From Flavobacterium psychrophilum (GTDB lineage: Bacteria; Bacteroidota; Bacteroidia; Flavobacteriales; Flavobacteriaceae): 7,659 bases of DNA. The notes beneath the pieces were generated by a model. It had not been told where the DNA came from. It saw only the letters and a list, made by a program, of their open reading frames with translations, and did no database searches. The DNA lies in NCBI GenBank assembly GCA_020720185.1, contig DYPB01000095.1, forward strand, positions 1 to 7,659, written 5' to 3'. Made by a program: the position numbers and the translations under genes. Position 1 is the stretch's first letter, and each line of letters begins with the position of its first letter. This document shows, piece by piece, positions 1 to 5,435 of the stretch.

Positions 1-23
1 AAATTTACACTGTAACGACAGAT

Positions 24-51
24 GGTTAATTTTTAGTTTTATTTCTTAACC
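24..51 (+). promoter_or_regulatory. Short leader stem-loop upstream of peptide A
   Basis: GGTTAA (24-29) and TTAACC (46-51) are perfect inverted copies enclosing a 16-nt T-rich loop. The stem ends 14 nt before the ATG at 66. Modules B and C carry a different 8-bp stem at nearly the same distance from their first peptide start, so position is conserved although sequence is not. It could affect translation or mRNA stability. A 6-bp AT-rich stem can also arise by chance. No clear promoter can be called in the first 65 nt because the window starts too close. Confidence 0.35.
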
Positions 52-65
52 TGAAAAATGAAAAG

Positions 66-242
66 ATGAAAAAAAGAGTTTTAGTTGGATTATTATTAGT
101 TGCTGCCTTCCTTTTAATAGCAGTATCTACGAAGCAATCAAATGCTGCAATTTTTCATCATGATGATCAAGGAATTTGTCGGATTGAAGGTTATGGTCAA
201 TGGCTTTGCTATTGTTCGCCCGATGACACTCGATTATATTAG
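66..242 (+). CDS. Small secreted Cys-containing peptide (module A), NVEALA-like
   Basis: This 58-residue peptide starts MKKRVLVG, has a hydrophobic stretch (about residues 4-20), a polar linker (STKQ) and then S-N-A followed by A, which fits a signal peptidase site after residue 27. That would leave a mature peptide of about 31 residues. The predicted mature part is acidic and His-containing at its start (HHDD) and has Cys at 38, 48 and 50, the last two as C-Y-C. Start and overall shape match the four other peptides in the window, but it lacks their exact C-x7-C spacing. The long leader with a polar gap before an Ala-rich cut site resembles the NVEALA peptides of Bacteroidota; the NVEALA motif itself is absent. 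It lies 162 nt upstream of the propeller gene start at 405, separated by a foldable spacer. A paired peptide gene may lie just outside the window. Function unknown. Confidence 0.75.
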   Translation: MKKRVLVGLLLVAAFLLIAVSTKQSNAAIFHHDDQGICRIEGYGQWLCYCSPDDTRLY

Positions 243-262
243 CGGGTACTTGGGTTGATTTT

Positions 263-355
263 ATGGACTGTGTTAAATGCATTTTCCCAATATTACTATA
301 ATAGGGGCGGTTATTTCTTTAGATAACATTTACTCTTGTGTTCAATACAGTCTAT
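263..355 (+). promoter_or_regulatory. Foldable intergenic element between peptide A and propeller A
   Basis: Positions 263-274 and 344-355 can form a 12-bp stem (ten Watson-Crick pairs, two G-U). Within the 69-nt loop two smaller hairpins are visible. One is CCC at 286-288 with GGG at 304-306 around TATTA/TAATA (291-295, 299-303). The other is 311-316 with 321-326. Together they suggest a three-way junction. A T-run (gttttttta) lies about 9 nt beyond the outer stem. It occupies the place where modules B and C have simpler hairpins, so an attenuator, processing site or small structured RNA is plausible. No known riboswitch class was recognised. The fold was judged by eye only. Confidence 0.4.
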
Positions 356-404
356 TATGAATGTTTTTTTACTTAGGTTGATAATTCTCTTTAAAATACA
401 GGAT

Positions 405-1538
405 ATGACAAGACTCTTTTTTTTATTGATAATTGTTTTTTTTTATATAAGCTGCTCTGTAAACGAAGGATTAATAATTGCAGAGGAGGCAGAGTTAATT
501 TTCCCTATAGATTCTTCTACATTAAATTCCAGTAGCACTATACAGTATTTTAAAGATGGTGAAATAGAATATTTAGGATATTTGAATGAATATCAGAATC
601 AAATACAAATATATGATTTGAATGATAGAACTTTAAAGTTTAAAATTCCTTTAAAACATGAGGGGAAGAATTCCGTACCCCAAATTGGTGGTTTTTTTAT
701 AGTTTCCTTAGATTCCATTATTCTAACACCTTATTCAGTCCCCAAATATTATATCATCAATGAAAATTCTGAAATTATCGATATCTTAGATTTTGAGATT
801 GAAGAATCAGGTGTTCAATCTACTAGCTATGTTGTAAATACTAGGATTTCAACACCAATTGCGTTTAATGGAGATAAAATGTACTTGGGACAATATCCAC
901 TAGGTACTTGGACTAATATGTCAAAGCTTGAGCTTTCAAAGAGCAAAATATGCCTAGAGTATAATTTTACCCTTGATTCAGCTCGTTTTTTGCCGATGGG
1001 ATTTCCCCTGGAATATTTAGAAAGTGGCGCTACCGATTTTTTCTACAGTAAGGCAATAAACAATGAATTAACGATTTATAGTTTTCCTCAGGATCATAAT
1101 ATTTATATTACTTCTAATCACGAAAATTATAGAATTAGTTCAGCCAAAAGCCAATATATTAAAGAGTTTTTGCCTTTGCCCGATAATCCGTATTCTGCGC
1201 CTGACGCGATTACTAATTACTTAGCATCTAATCCAAAATATACTAATATCGCGTATGATCCATATCGAAATGTATATTATAGGTTTGTATTTCATGGGCA
1301 CGAACTAAAAAGTGGAGAAAATCCCAAACAACTAATTCGAAATAAGAAAGAGGTTTCAGTTATACTGCTAAATGATAAATTTGAAATTCTTACAGAGCTG
1401 ATGCTCGAAGAGGGAGTTTATAATGTCGATAACTTTTTCATATCCGAAAAGGGCTTATATATTTCAAAATCAAATTACTTTAATAATCAATATGATGAAA
1501 ATCAGTTGATATTTGGATTATTTACGATAAAATTATGA
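405..1538 (+). CDS. Beta-propeller lipoprotein, DUF4221-like (module A)
   Basis: This 377-residue predicted lipoprotein begins MTRLFFLLIIVFFYISC, a signal sequence with lipobox Cys at residue 17. I chose the ATG at 405 because upstream in-frame ATGs (336, 357) would put an implausibly long stretch before the lipobox. The mature part looks like the DUF4221 family: IQYF (46-49), a strand pattern L-N-x5-I-x-I-Y-D-L (60-72), E-G-K-N-S-V (86-91), S-L-D-S-I (101-105), and near the C-terminus a conserved-looking N-I-A-Y-D-P-Y-R-N-V-Y-Y-R-F segment. Length fits the family. Repeated beta-strand and D-x-N patterns suggest a six-bladed propeller anchored to the envelope. It overlaps the next gene by ATGA (1535-1538), so translational coupling is likely. 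Family function is unknown; ligand or partner binding in the periplasm or at the cell surface is inference. The propellers of modules B and C have clearly different sequences. Confidence 0.85.
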   Translation: MTRLFFLLIIVFFYISCSVNEGLIIAEEAELIFPIDSSTLNSSSTIQYFKDGEIEYLGYLNEYQNQIQIYDLNDRTLKFKIPLKHEGKNSVPQIGGFFIVSLDSIILTPYSVPKYYIINENSEIIDILDFEIEESGVQSTSYVVNTRISTPIAFNGDKMYLGQYPLGTWTNMSKLELSKSKICLEYNFTLDSARFLPMGFPLEYLESGATDFFYSKAINNELTIYSFPQDHNIYITSNHENYRISSAKSQYIKEFLPLPDNPYSAPDAITNYLASNPKYTNIAYDPYRNVYYRFVFHGHELKSGENPKQLIRNKKEVSVILLNDKFEILTELMLEEGVYNVDNFFISEKGLYISKSNYFNNQYDENQLIFGLFTIKL

Positions 1539-1996
1539 AATACTTCGTTATATTTCTAATATTAGCATTTCTGATTATTTTTTCATGCAATAAATCCAAT
1601 GAGCCAATTGATAGGATTAATCAATTTGAAGAATATAATGATTTAGTTAACGAAGTTAATAGAATTTATTTGTTTATGCCATTAGATGGATGTGGCTCAT
1701 GTATTGAAGAAACACTGAGGTTTATTTCTGATAATAATTTTAGTGAAAAATTATTTTTAGTAATCTCTGATTATCGGGTAAAATATGCACGTGCAATGAT
1801 TGACTCTGAACTGCATAGCAATTATAATATCCTTGTAGATTCAGTTGGGTTATCTTTGCAACTAAATTTAATGTGGAGTTCTCCGGTTGTTTACTTTGTC
1901 GATAAGGGCAATTATTTGTGTGATAGTTTGGAAATAAATATGAATACGAAAGATACAGTCTTTCGTAAGATTATCGAATATTCATTGATAGAATAA
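1535..1996 (+). CDS. Thioredoxin-fold lipoprotein with CGSC motif (module A)
   Basis: This 153-residue protein has a lipoprotein leader ending IIFSC (Cys 18). A redox motif follows a predicted strand: L-F-M-P-L-D-G then C53-G-S-C56. S-S-P117-V-V-Y-F-V supplies the cis-proline and following strand typical of thioredoxin and TlpA-like proteins. No ResA/TlpA insert is obvious and the domain is small. It should sit in the periplasm, anchored by lipid, and could oxidise, reduce or isomerise disulfides. The Cys-containing peptides encoded beside it are the obvious candidate substrates (inference). The start overlaps the propeller stop by four bases (ATGA). The stop is followed 19 nt later by the mini-lipoprotein gene rather than by a signal peptidase gene as in module B. 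The residue before the first Cys is Gly rather than the usual Trp, so redox behaviour may be atypical. Confidence 0.85.
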   Translation: MKYFVIFLILAFLIIFSCNKSNEPIDRINQFEEYNDLVNEVNRIYLFMPLDGCGSCIEETLRFISDNNFSEKLFLVISDYRVKYARAMIDSELHSNYNILVDSVGLSLQLNLMWSSPVVYFVDKGNYLCDSLEINMNTKDTVFRKIIEYSLIE

Positions 1997-2015
1997 TTTT
2001 TACTATCACTACTTC

Positions 2016-2144
2016 ATGCTCCGTTTATTGATTTTTTTCAGTATTCTATTTTTTTTTTCCTGTAAATCGTGCAGCGAGAAGCCCAACGAAGAAAAGCTCT
2101 CGCAGCACTACGAGCGCAAAGTGCCGGTGGTGTATAAAATTTAA
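2016..2144 (+). CDS. Mini-lipoprotein, copy 1 (42 aa)
   Basis: A 42-residue ORF starts MLRLLIFFSILFFFSC, a compact signal with lipobox F-F-S-C and lipid Cys at residue 16. The mature part is 27 residues (C-K-S-C-S-E-K-P-N-E-E-K... ending V-V-Y-K-I) with a second Cys at 19. It recurs at 5154-5282 and starts again at 7608. The reading frame is intact in all visible copies, with conservative changes in the leader (L/H, L/F, F/I, F/L) and no indels, while the adjacent non-coding leader does have indels; that favours a real gene. The region 2067-2134 is about 57% G+C by hand count, far above its surroundings. It follows the Trx-like gene by 19 nt and is probably last in the module A operon. No family recognised. 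The length recalls bacteriocin-release lipoproteins, but no sequence similarity to them is claimed. A relic of a longer gene is the alternative. Confidence 0.6.
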   Translation: MLRLLIFFSILFFFSCKSCSEKPNEEKLSQHYERKVPVVYKI

Positions 2145-2179
2145 CCAAAAACTTACAATAAATTAATTAAAAAAATACC

Positions 2180-2230
2180 TATATTTGTATCAAATTATTT
2201 GCATAATTCGTTTTTTTTTTTTTTATTTTG
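2180..2230 (+). promoter_or_regulatory. Candidate promoters with poly-T spacer, module B
   Basis: Two candidates of the Bacteroidota type (TTTG, about 17-23 nt, TAnnTTTG) are visible. The first -7 element is TATATTTG at 2180-2187, an exact match with no good TTTG upstream. The second pairs TTTG at 2198-2201 with TATTTTG at 2224-2230, one base short of consensus, over a 22-nt spacer that contains 14 T residues (2211-2224). The same elements occur in module C with only 9 T and a perfect TAAATTTG. Transcription from either would start 60-110 nt upstream of the peptide gene at 2302. No start site can be proven from sequence. Confidence 0.55.
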
Positions 2231-2261
2231 CTGTCGAAATTTTACCTAAAGTCGACAAAGG

Positions 2262-2286
2262 GTTTAATTCAATTTTTTAATTAAAC
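2262..2286 (+). promoter_or_regulatory. Leader stem-loop upstream of peptide B1
   Basis: GTTTAATT (2262-2269) and AATTAAAC (2279-2286) form a perfect 8-bp AU-rich stem with a 9-nt loop, ending 15 nt before the ATG at 2302. An identical element is in module C. The stem is weak but its placement next to the translation start suggests a role in ribosome access or 5' mRNA stability. Confidence 0.4.
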
Positions 2287-2301
2287 TAAATTTTAAAAGT
2301 T

Positions 2302-2523
2302 ATGAAAAAGAAGATTTTGATTGGTGCCTTTGCACTTCTAAGTTTACTGGGCGCAAAAGCTTATTTTGATATTTATTTACAATTAAATATGGCTTATGCA
2401 TCAACAGTCATTTGTTTTGGTGATAATGATACTGTGTGTGATAAAGGGGCATTTCCAGATGGTGGACAGTATATTGTATATGGAAGAAATAAAAAAATAT
2501 TAAAGATTGAAGATTCATTTTAA
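2302..2523 (+). CDS. Small secreted peptide B1 with C-x7-C, NVEALA-like
   Basis: A 73-residue peptide begins MKKKILIG, with a hydrophobic core (about 5-18), a less hydrophobic linker (AKAYFDIYLQ) and a cut-site-like A-Y-A at 31-33, predicting a mature peptide of about 40 residues starting S-T-V-I-C. Cys 38 and Cys 46 are separated by seven residues (C-F-G-D-N-D-T-V-C), a spacing shared by four of the five peptides in the window. The tail has P-D-G-G and ends with basic then acidic residues (N-K-K-I-L-K-I-E). It aligns with the next gene: C-x-G-D-x3-V-C, then P-x-G, G and I-x2-I-E. Its first eight codons lie inside the long direct repeat, so leader and promoter are shared with peptide C1. The next peptide gene starts 11 nt after its stop. 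An exported, possibly disulfide-bonded peptide is likely; its activity is unknown. Confidence 0.85.
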   Translation: MKKKILIGAFALLSLLGAKAYFDIYLQLNMAYASTVICFGDNDTVCDKGAFPDGGQYIVYGRNKKILKIEDSF

Positions 2524-2534
2524 AATATCAAATT

Positions 2535-2744
2535 ATGAAAAATATGTTTTTGGGTTTTATGCTTCTTAGTATGGGGCTTATCCTATTTTATAAAATTGGA
2601 ATATCAAAGGCTTATGCCGCTGATAATGTAAGGTGTACCGGAGATACCGCCAGGGTATGTGCTAACGTAATGGAGCCAAATGGCAATTGGCGTACACTTG
2701 TTGGCAGCAAAGGCATAATTACGGGAATAGAAATGATTGATTAA
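2535..2744 (+). CDS. Small secreted peptide B2 with C-x7-C, paralogue of B1
   Basis: A 69-residue peptide has a hydrophobic leader (about 4-18), a basic-polar linker (Y-K-I-G-I-S-K) and A-Y-A at 26-28 followed by A-D-N-V. The predicted mature peptide is about 41 residues. Cys 34 and 42 enclose T-G-D-T-A-R-V, mirroring F-G-D-N-D-T-V in B1, and both share the later P-x-G and I-x2-I-E pattern. The pair therefore arose by duplication and diverged strongly. A-D-N-V at the predicted mature start recalls the N-V of NVEALA-type peptides. It is separated from B1 by 11 nt and is co-transcribed. A hairpin at 2760-2802 follows. The pairing could mean two subunits, variants with different targets, or a dosage effect; none can be decided from the sequence. 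Confidence 0.83.
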   Translation: MKNMFLGFMLLSMGLILFYKIGISKAYAADNVRCTGDTARVCANVMEPNGNWRTLVGSKGIITGIEMID

Positions 2745-2759
2745 TTAGGTGTAAAACTT

Positions 2760-2802
2760 CTCCTGATTCACTTTGATATAATAATATTTTGTGAATTGGG
2801 AG
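2760..2802 (+). promoter_or_regulatory. Hairpin between peptide B2 and propeller B (possible attenuator)
   Basis: CTCCTGATTCAC (2760-2771) pairs with GTGAATTGGGAG (2791-2802) over 12 bp, two of them G-U, with a 19-nt AT-rich loop. It is followed by taaatttt rather than a clean T-run. It lies 15 nt after the peptide B2 stop and 14 nt before the propeller ATG. It matches in position the stronger hairpin of module C. Partial termination, or 3' protection of the peptide mRNA after processing, is plausible. Confidence 0.5.
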
Positions 2803-2816
2803 TAAATTTTAAAGTC

Positions 2817-3908
2817 ATGAAAAATAGTTTATTATTAATAACGTCCATTTTATTTTTGATTTTTCTATCATGTAGAGAGTCAAGAAAGTATGATACTTTT
2901 AAAGGATCGCAAATTATATTGGCAGATGGAGAACAATTATTGTCCAAAGAAACCACTGATAGTATTGTATCCCCTTATCAAATGTATTATATTGATTCGT
3001 GTTTAATCTTGAGAGATCCTGGTAATTTTTATGAGTTTAAATTAATTAATTTGAGATGGACAGACTCGCTTATTACTTTTGGTAAGAAAGGGCAAGGTTC
3101 AAATGAAATAATGCATAGTTTTCAGCTAATGGGAATTAATAAGGAGTCTATGCAATTTCAAGTATTAGATTTTGAGAAACAAAATATTAATTATTTTCAT
3201 TTGGACAGTATCTTGGCGGGAAAAACAATTTCGGATAATTATTTGCACATTAATGCAGGCACAGAAATGTTCTATCGGATGTATCCTTTTTCTGATAAGG
3301 AATATCTTTGCACCGGTTCTTCGCAAACAATGATGTTTTGCTATTTTAATCAGTTTACGGATAGTATTCTATGGCAAATAGAATATCCAAATGAAGAAAA
3401 TGAAAAACTACCTTCTGAGATTTTACCTCTTTTATACCAAGGCAATTATCAAATATCGGGGGATGGTAAAAATCTCGTTTTTGCTTGTTCCGGGACACCA
3501 TATATTGGTTTTTATTTAAATAATGCCGGAATTATTAATGAAATTAGTCATAAAAGATACGCAGAAGTGCATATAAATCCAATAGTTTCAGAGGCACAAA
3601 CTACTTATGACCCGTATATGGATACGAAAGTGGGTTTTGTTGGTGTTCAGATGACTGATGATTATGTTTTTGCCTTATATTCAGGCAGAGAATATGGTAA
3701 ATATGAAGTCAATCAAATAGGATATGGTAGAAATATTTATGTTTATGATTTTAATGGAAATGATATTGCTGAAATTATTTTTCCAGAGGATATTAGTGGT
3801 TTTTGTATTTCAGATGACAATAATTCACTTTTTGCTATTGAAAGAAAAAGGGATATTGAATTAGGAATTGTGAAATTCGATATTTCAAAGCATAAATTTA
3901 ATAAATGA
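2817..3908 (+). CDS. Beta-propeller lipoprotein, TolB-like six-blade type (module B)
   Basis: A 363-residue predicted lipoprotein. I place the start at the ATG at 2817 (MKNSLLLITSILFLIFLSC, lipid Cys 19) because the in-frame ATG at 2796 lies inside the upstream hairpin and adds seven residues unlike a signal sequence. The motif F-G-K-K-G-Q-G-S-N-E-I at 88-98 matches the F-G-x-x-G-x-G-P-x-E-F signature I associate with Bacteroidota TolB-like six-bladed propellers (BF3526/TolB_like_6 type). It is preceded by the expected strands with D-S-C-L-I-L-R-D. Near the end comes a blade of the form N-I-Y-V-Y-D-F-N-G-N. The first propeller is of another subfamily. The next gene starts 66 nt downstream, the only sizeable internal gap in the machinery part of this module. 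Likely envelope-anchored binding scaffold; no catalytic motif seen. Confidence 0.85.
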   Translation: MKNSLLLITSILFLIFLSCRESRKYDTFKGSQIILADGEQLLSKETTDSIVSPYQMYYIDSCLILRDPGNFYEFKLINLRWTDSLITFGKKGQGSNEIMHSFQLMGINKESMQFQVLDFEKQNINYFHLDSILAGKTISDNYLHINAGTEMFYRMYPFSDKEYLCTGSSQTMMFCYFNQFTDSILWQIEYPNEENEKLPSEILPLLYQGNYQISGDGKNLVFACSGTPYIGFYLNNAGIINEISHKRYAEVHINPIVSEAQTTYDPYMDTKVGFVGVQMTDDYVFALYSGREYGKYEVNQIGYGRNIYVYDFNGNDIAEIIFPEDISGFCISDDNNSLFAIERKRDIELGIVKFDISKHKFNK

Positions 3909-3974
3909 TTGCTTGAGTCATTGGTAATAGCTATTGAATGGTTCCCTTTATTTTAAAGTAGATAATTTATAAAA

Positions 3975-4463
3975 ATGAGAGTTTCTTCCTTTATATTATT
4001 GTTAAGCATGTTTTTTATACAAGTTAGTGGTTGCTATAATTCTAATATTGAAATACCTGATACTAAAACTGTAATTATTCCGAATACTTGGAAGTCTTTA
4101 ATAAATATTAAGAAACCTGATATTTCTATTGGACATTTAGCTGTAATTGTATATGTCGATGGTAGGTGTCTTTCATGTATTAAGGATATTGAAAAATGGG
4201 AAAAAGTGATTATAAAAAACCCGCAGATTAATTTCATCTTTTTTACAGATGCTTTCGATACATCATTGCTCGCTAGTTATATTACTCGCAATGATTTTTC
4301 AGCATCTTTTTTTTATGATAAAGAGGAAGCTTTTTGGAAGCTTAATGATATCTCGATCAGAAAAAAGATAAACAACTTTTTAATTCTTGATAGCATGATA
4401 ATCTATAAAGGTGATTTTCTTTATTTTCCATCAAAAAAGATTAGAAAATATTTAGAATTATGA
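3975..4463 (+). CDS. Thioredoxin-fold lipoprotein with CLSC motif (module B)
   Basis: A 162-residue protein with a leader ending I-Q-V-S-G-C (lipid Cys 20). After a strand (L-A-V-I-V-Y-V-D-G) comes C65-L-S-C68, followed by a helix and I-N-F-I-F-F-T-D, consistent with a thioredoxin-like fold. At the position where module A and C homologues have Pro before the next strand, this one reads I-N-N-F-L-I-L, so the cis-proline appears to be replaced, which in thioredoxins alters substrate release and metal binding. It is anchored in the periplasm, and overlap with the peptidase gene (ATGA, 4460-4463) indicates coupled translation. Candidate role: forming or reducing the Cys pair of the secreted peptides (inference). 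Sequence identity with the other two is low outside the C-x-S-C region. A non-redox binding role is possible. Confidence 0.83.
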   Translation: MRVSSFILLLSMFFIQVSGCYNSNIEIPDTKTVIIPNTWKSLINIKKPDISIGHLAVIVYVDGRCLSCIKDIEKWEKVIIKNPQINFIFFTDAFDTSLLASYITRNDFSASFFYDKEEAFWKLNDISIRKKINNFLILDSMIIYKGDFLYFPSKKIRKYLEL

Positions 4464-5131
4464 AGACCTATGTATTTATGTCAATTTGTTTTTTCGTGAT
4501 TCTGTTTTTTTTGAGTTTTTCTTTTTTTCAAGTTAATGGCATCTCAATGTTGAATACTTTTTCACCGGGTGAAATAGTATTAATAAGAAATATCTATATT
4601 TTTTGCGAAAAGCCAAAAAAAAATGATTTTTTAGTGATGAAGGTTCATGAGATGAACAAGATTATTATTAAGAGATGCGTTGCAGTACCAAGGGACACAA
4701 TTTCAATAAAAGATGGATTTCTATATATCAATTCAAGAATATATATTCTCCCGCCTACTGCTTTTCCCACTATGAATCATTTAAGCAAAATTGATTTTTT
4801 TAGTTTAAATGATTCTATCTCACTTTTTCAGAATAAAAAATCAGTCTTACGTAATGATTCTGTGCAAATTTTACCAATTAATTATTCTAATTCTTTAGCA
4901 TTAGCTTCGATATTGGATTCTAATACTAACTTTATTATTCCTTTTAATGGAATGAAAAATTATTTTAGGAGTGATAATATCTATCAAAAATTAATTAGGT
5001 ATTATGTAAATGATAGTATTTTTGCACATGATTACTACTTTGTTTTAGGCGATAATTTATTGCACTCGATGGATTCTCGTCATCTCGGATTAATTAAAGG
5101 TGAAGATATTATCGGGAAAGTGATTTTTTGA
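4460..5131 (+). CDS. Signal peptidase I family protein (S26), cassette-encoded
   Basis: A 223-residue protein with one N-terminal membrane segment (about 4-23). The S26 boxes are all present: Q-V-N-G-I-S-M with nucleophile Ser 29, the P-G-E-I-V-L-I strand, K-R-C-V-A-V-P-R-D-T-I with general-base Lys 71, and F-V-L-G-D-N-x3-S-M-D-S-R at 194-207. It should therefore be an active Ser/Lys protease with its active site outside the cytoplasmic membrane. It is shorter than many Bacteroidota leader peptidases and has a variable middle (about 100-190). The location after the peptide, propeller and Trx genes, with ATGA overlap, suggests it is dedicated to processing the peptides of this array, whose putative cut sites (A-Y-A, V-N-A, I-Q-A, S-N-A) fit S26 preference. 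Modules A and C lack an intact copy, so this one may serve all. I call it S26 without a lepB symbol because it is probably not the housekeeping enzyme. Confidence 0.93.
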   Translation: MKTYVFMSICFFVILFFLSFSFFQVNGISMLNTFSPGEIVLIRNIYIFCEKPKKNDFLVMKVHEMNKIIIKRCVAVPRDTISIKDGFLYINSRIYILPPTAFPTMNHLSKIDFFSLNDSISLFQNKKSVLRNDSVQILPINYSNSLALASILDSNTNFIIPFNGMKNYFRSDNIYQKLIRYYVNDSIFAHDYYFVLGDNLLHSMDSRHLGLIKGEDIIGKVIF

Positions 5132-5153
5132 AATTATTCATTTTTAAATATGC

Positions 5154-5282
5154 ATGCACCGTTTATTCATTTTTATTAGTATTCTATTTCTTTTTTCCTG
5201 CAAATCGTGCAGCGAGAAGCCCAACGAAGAAAAGCTCTCGCAGCCCTACGAGCGCAAAGTGCCGGTGGTGTATAAAATTTAA
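5154..5282 (+). CDS. Mini-lipoprotein, copy 2 (42 aa)
   Basis: This is the second copy of the 42-residue lipoprotein: MHRLFIFISILFLFSC leader, lipid Cys 16, and a 27-residue mature part differing from copy 1 at one residue (Pro for His at 31). An overlapping ATG four bases earlier (5150) is in another frame and hits a stop after nine codons, so the ATG at 5154 is the start. It begins 22 nt after the signal peptidase stop, and copy 1 follows a Trx gene by 19 nt, so it is kept at the operon end whatever precedes it. A hairpin (GCTCTCG with CGAGCGC, one mismatch, 8-nt loop) lies inside the G+C-rich part. Function unknown. Confidence 0.6.
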   Translation: MHRLFIFISILFLFSCKSCSEKPNEEKLSQPYERKVPVVYKI

Positions 5283-5317
5283 CCAAAAACTTACAATAAA
5301 TTAATTAAAAAAATACC

Positions 5318-5364
5318 TATATTTGTATCAAATTATTTGCATAATTCGTTTTTTTTTAAATTTG
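5318..5364 (+). promoter_or_regulatory. Candidate promoters with poly-T spacer, module C
   Basis: TATATTTG at 5318-5325 is one exact TAnnTTTG match, conserved from module B. A second, better-formed promoter pairs TTTG at 5336-5339 with TAAATTTG at 5357-5364 over a 17-nt spacer containing nine T residues (5349-5357, the last shared with the box). In module B the spacer is longer and the -7 box is one base short. Initiation from the second promoter would give a leader of about 65 nt before the ATG at 5436. Confidence 0.6.
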
Positions 5365-5395
5365 CTGTCGAAATTTTACCTAAAGTAGACAAAGG

Positions 5396-5420
5396 GTTTA
5401 ATTCAATTTTTTAATTAAAC
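5396..5420 (+). promoter_or_regulatory. Leader stem-loop upstream of peptide C1
   Basis: GTTTAATT (5396-5403) with AATTAAAC (5413-5420), loop of 9 nt, 15 nt before the peptide ATG. It is identical to the element in module B as part of the repeat, so its conservation is not independent evidence of function. The unrelated stem at the same place in module A is the better support. Confidence 0.4.
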
Positions 5421-5435
5421 TAAATTTTAAAAGTT

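Larger units (their letters stand above)
2016..2324 (+). repeat. Inter-module direct repeat, copy 1
   Basis: This stretch is repeated at 5154-5458 with very few differences. The copies share the mini-lipoprotein gene, the whole promoter/leader region and the first eight codons (MKKKILIG) of the first peptide gene. The mini-lipoprotein leader carries most substitutions. Downstream of it I see one base change (gtcgac versus gtagac) and a length difference of four bases at the T-tract. Identity stops abruptly after codon 8 of the peptide gene. A third copy begins at 7608 and runs off the window. The repeat marks the module boundary and is a natural site for homologous recombination. Confidence 0.92.

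Noticed and set aside
336..404. N-terminal extension of the module A propeller from the ATG at 336 or 357
   Set aside because: The extra residues place a second hydrophobic stretch before the lipobox, and part of the stretch overlaps the foldable spacer. Start at 405 gives a standard lipoprotein leader.
2016..2324. Insertion sequence or transposon end as explanation of the repeat
   Set aside because: No transposase, no terminal inverted repeats and no target duplications are visible. The repeat contains gene and promoter parts and marks module edges.
2768..2956. 62-residue minus-strand ORF
   Set aside because: It lies antisense to the hairpin and propeller start, with no leader, motif or neighbour on that strand.
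4034..4237. 67-residue minus-strand ORF
   Set aside because: It is fully antisense within the Trx-like gene, with no independent support.
5150..5179. Short frame starting at the first ATG of atgcatg
   Set aside because: It stops after nine codons. The ATG at 5154 keeps the frame of copy 1.
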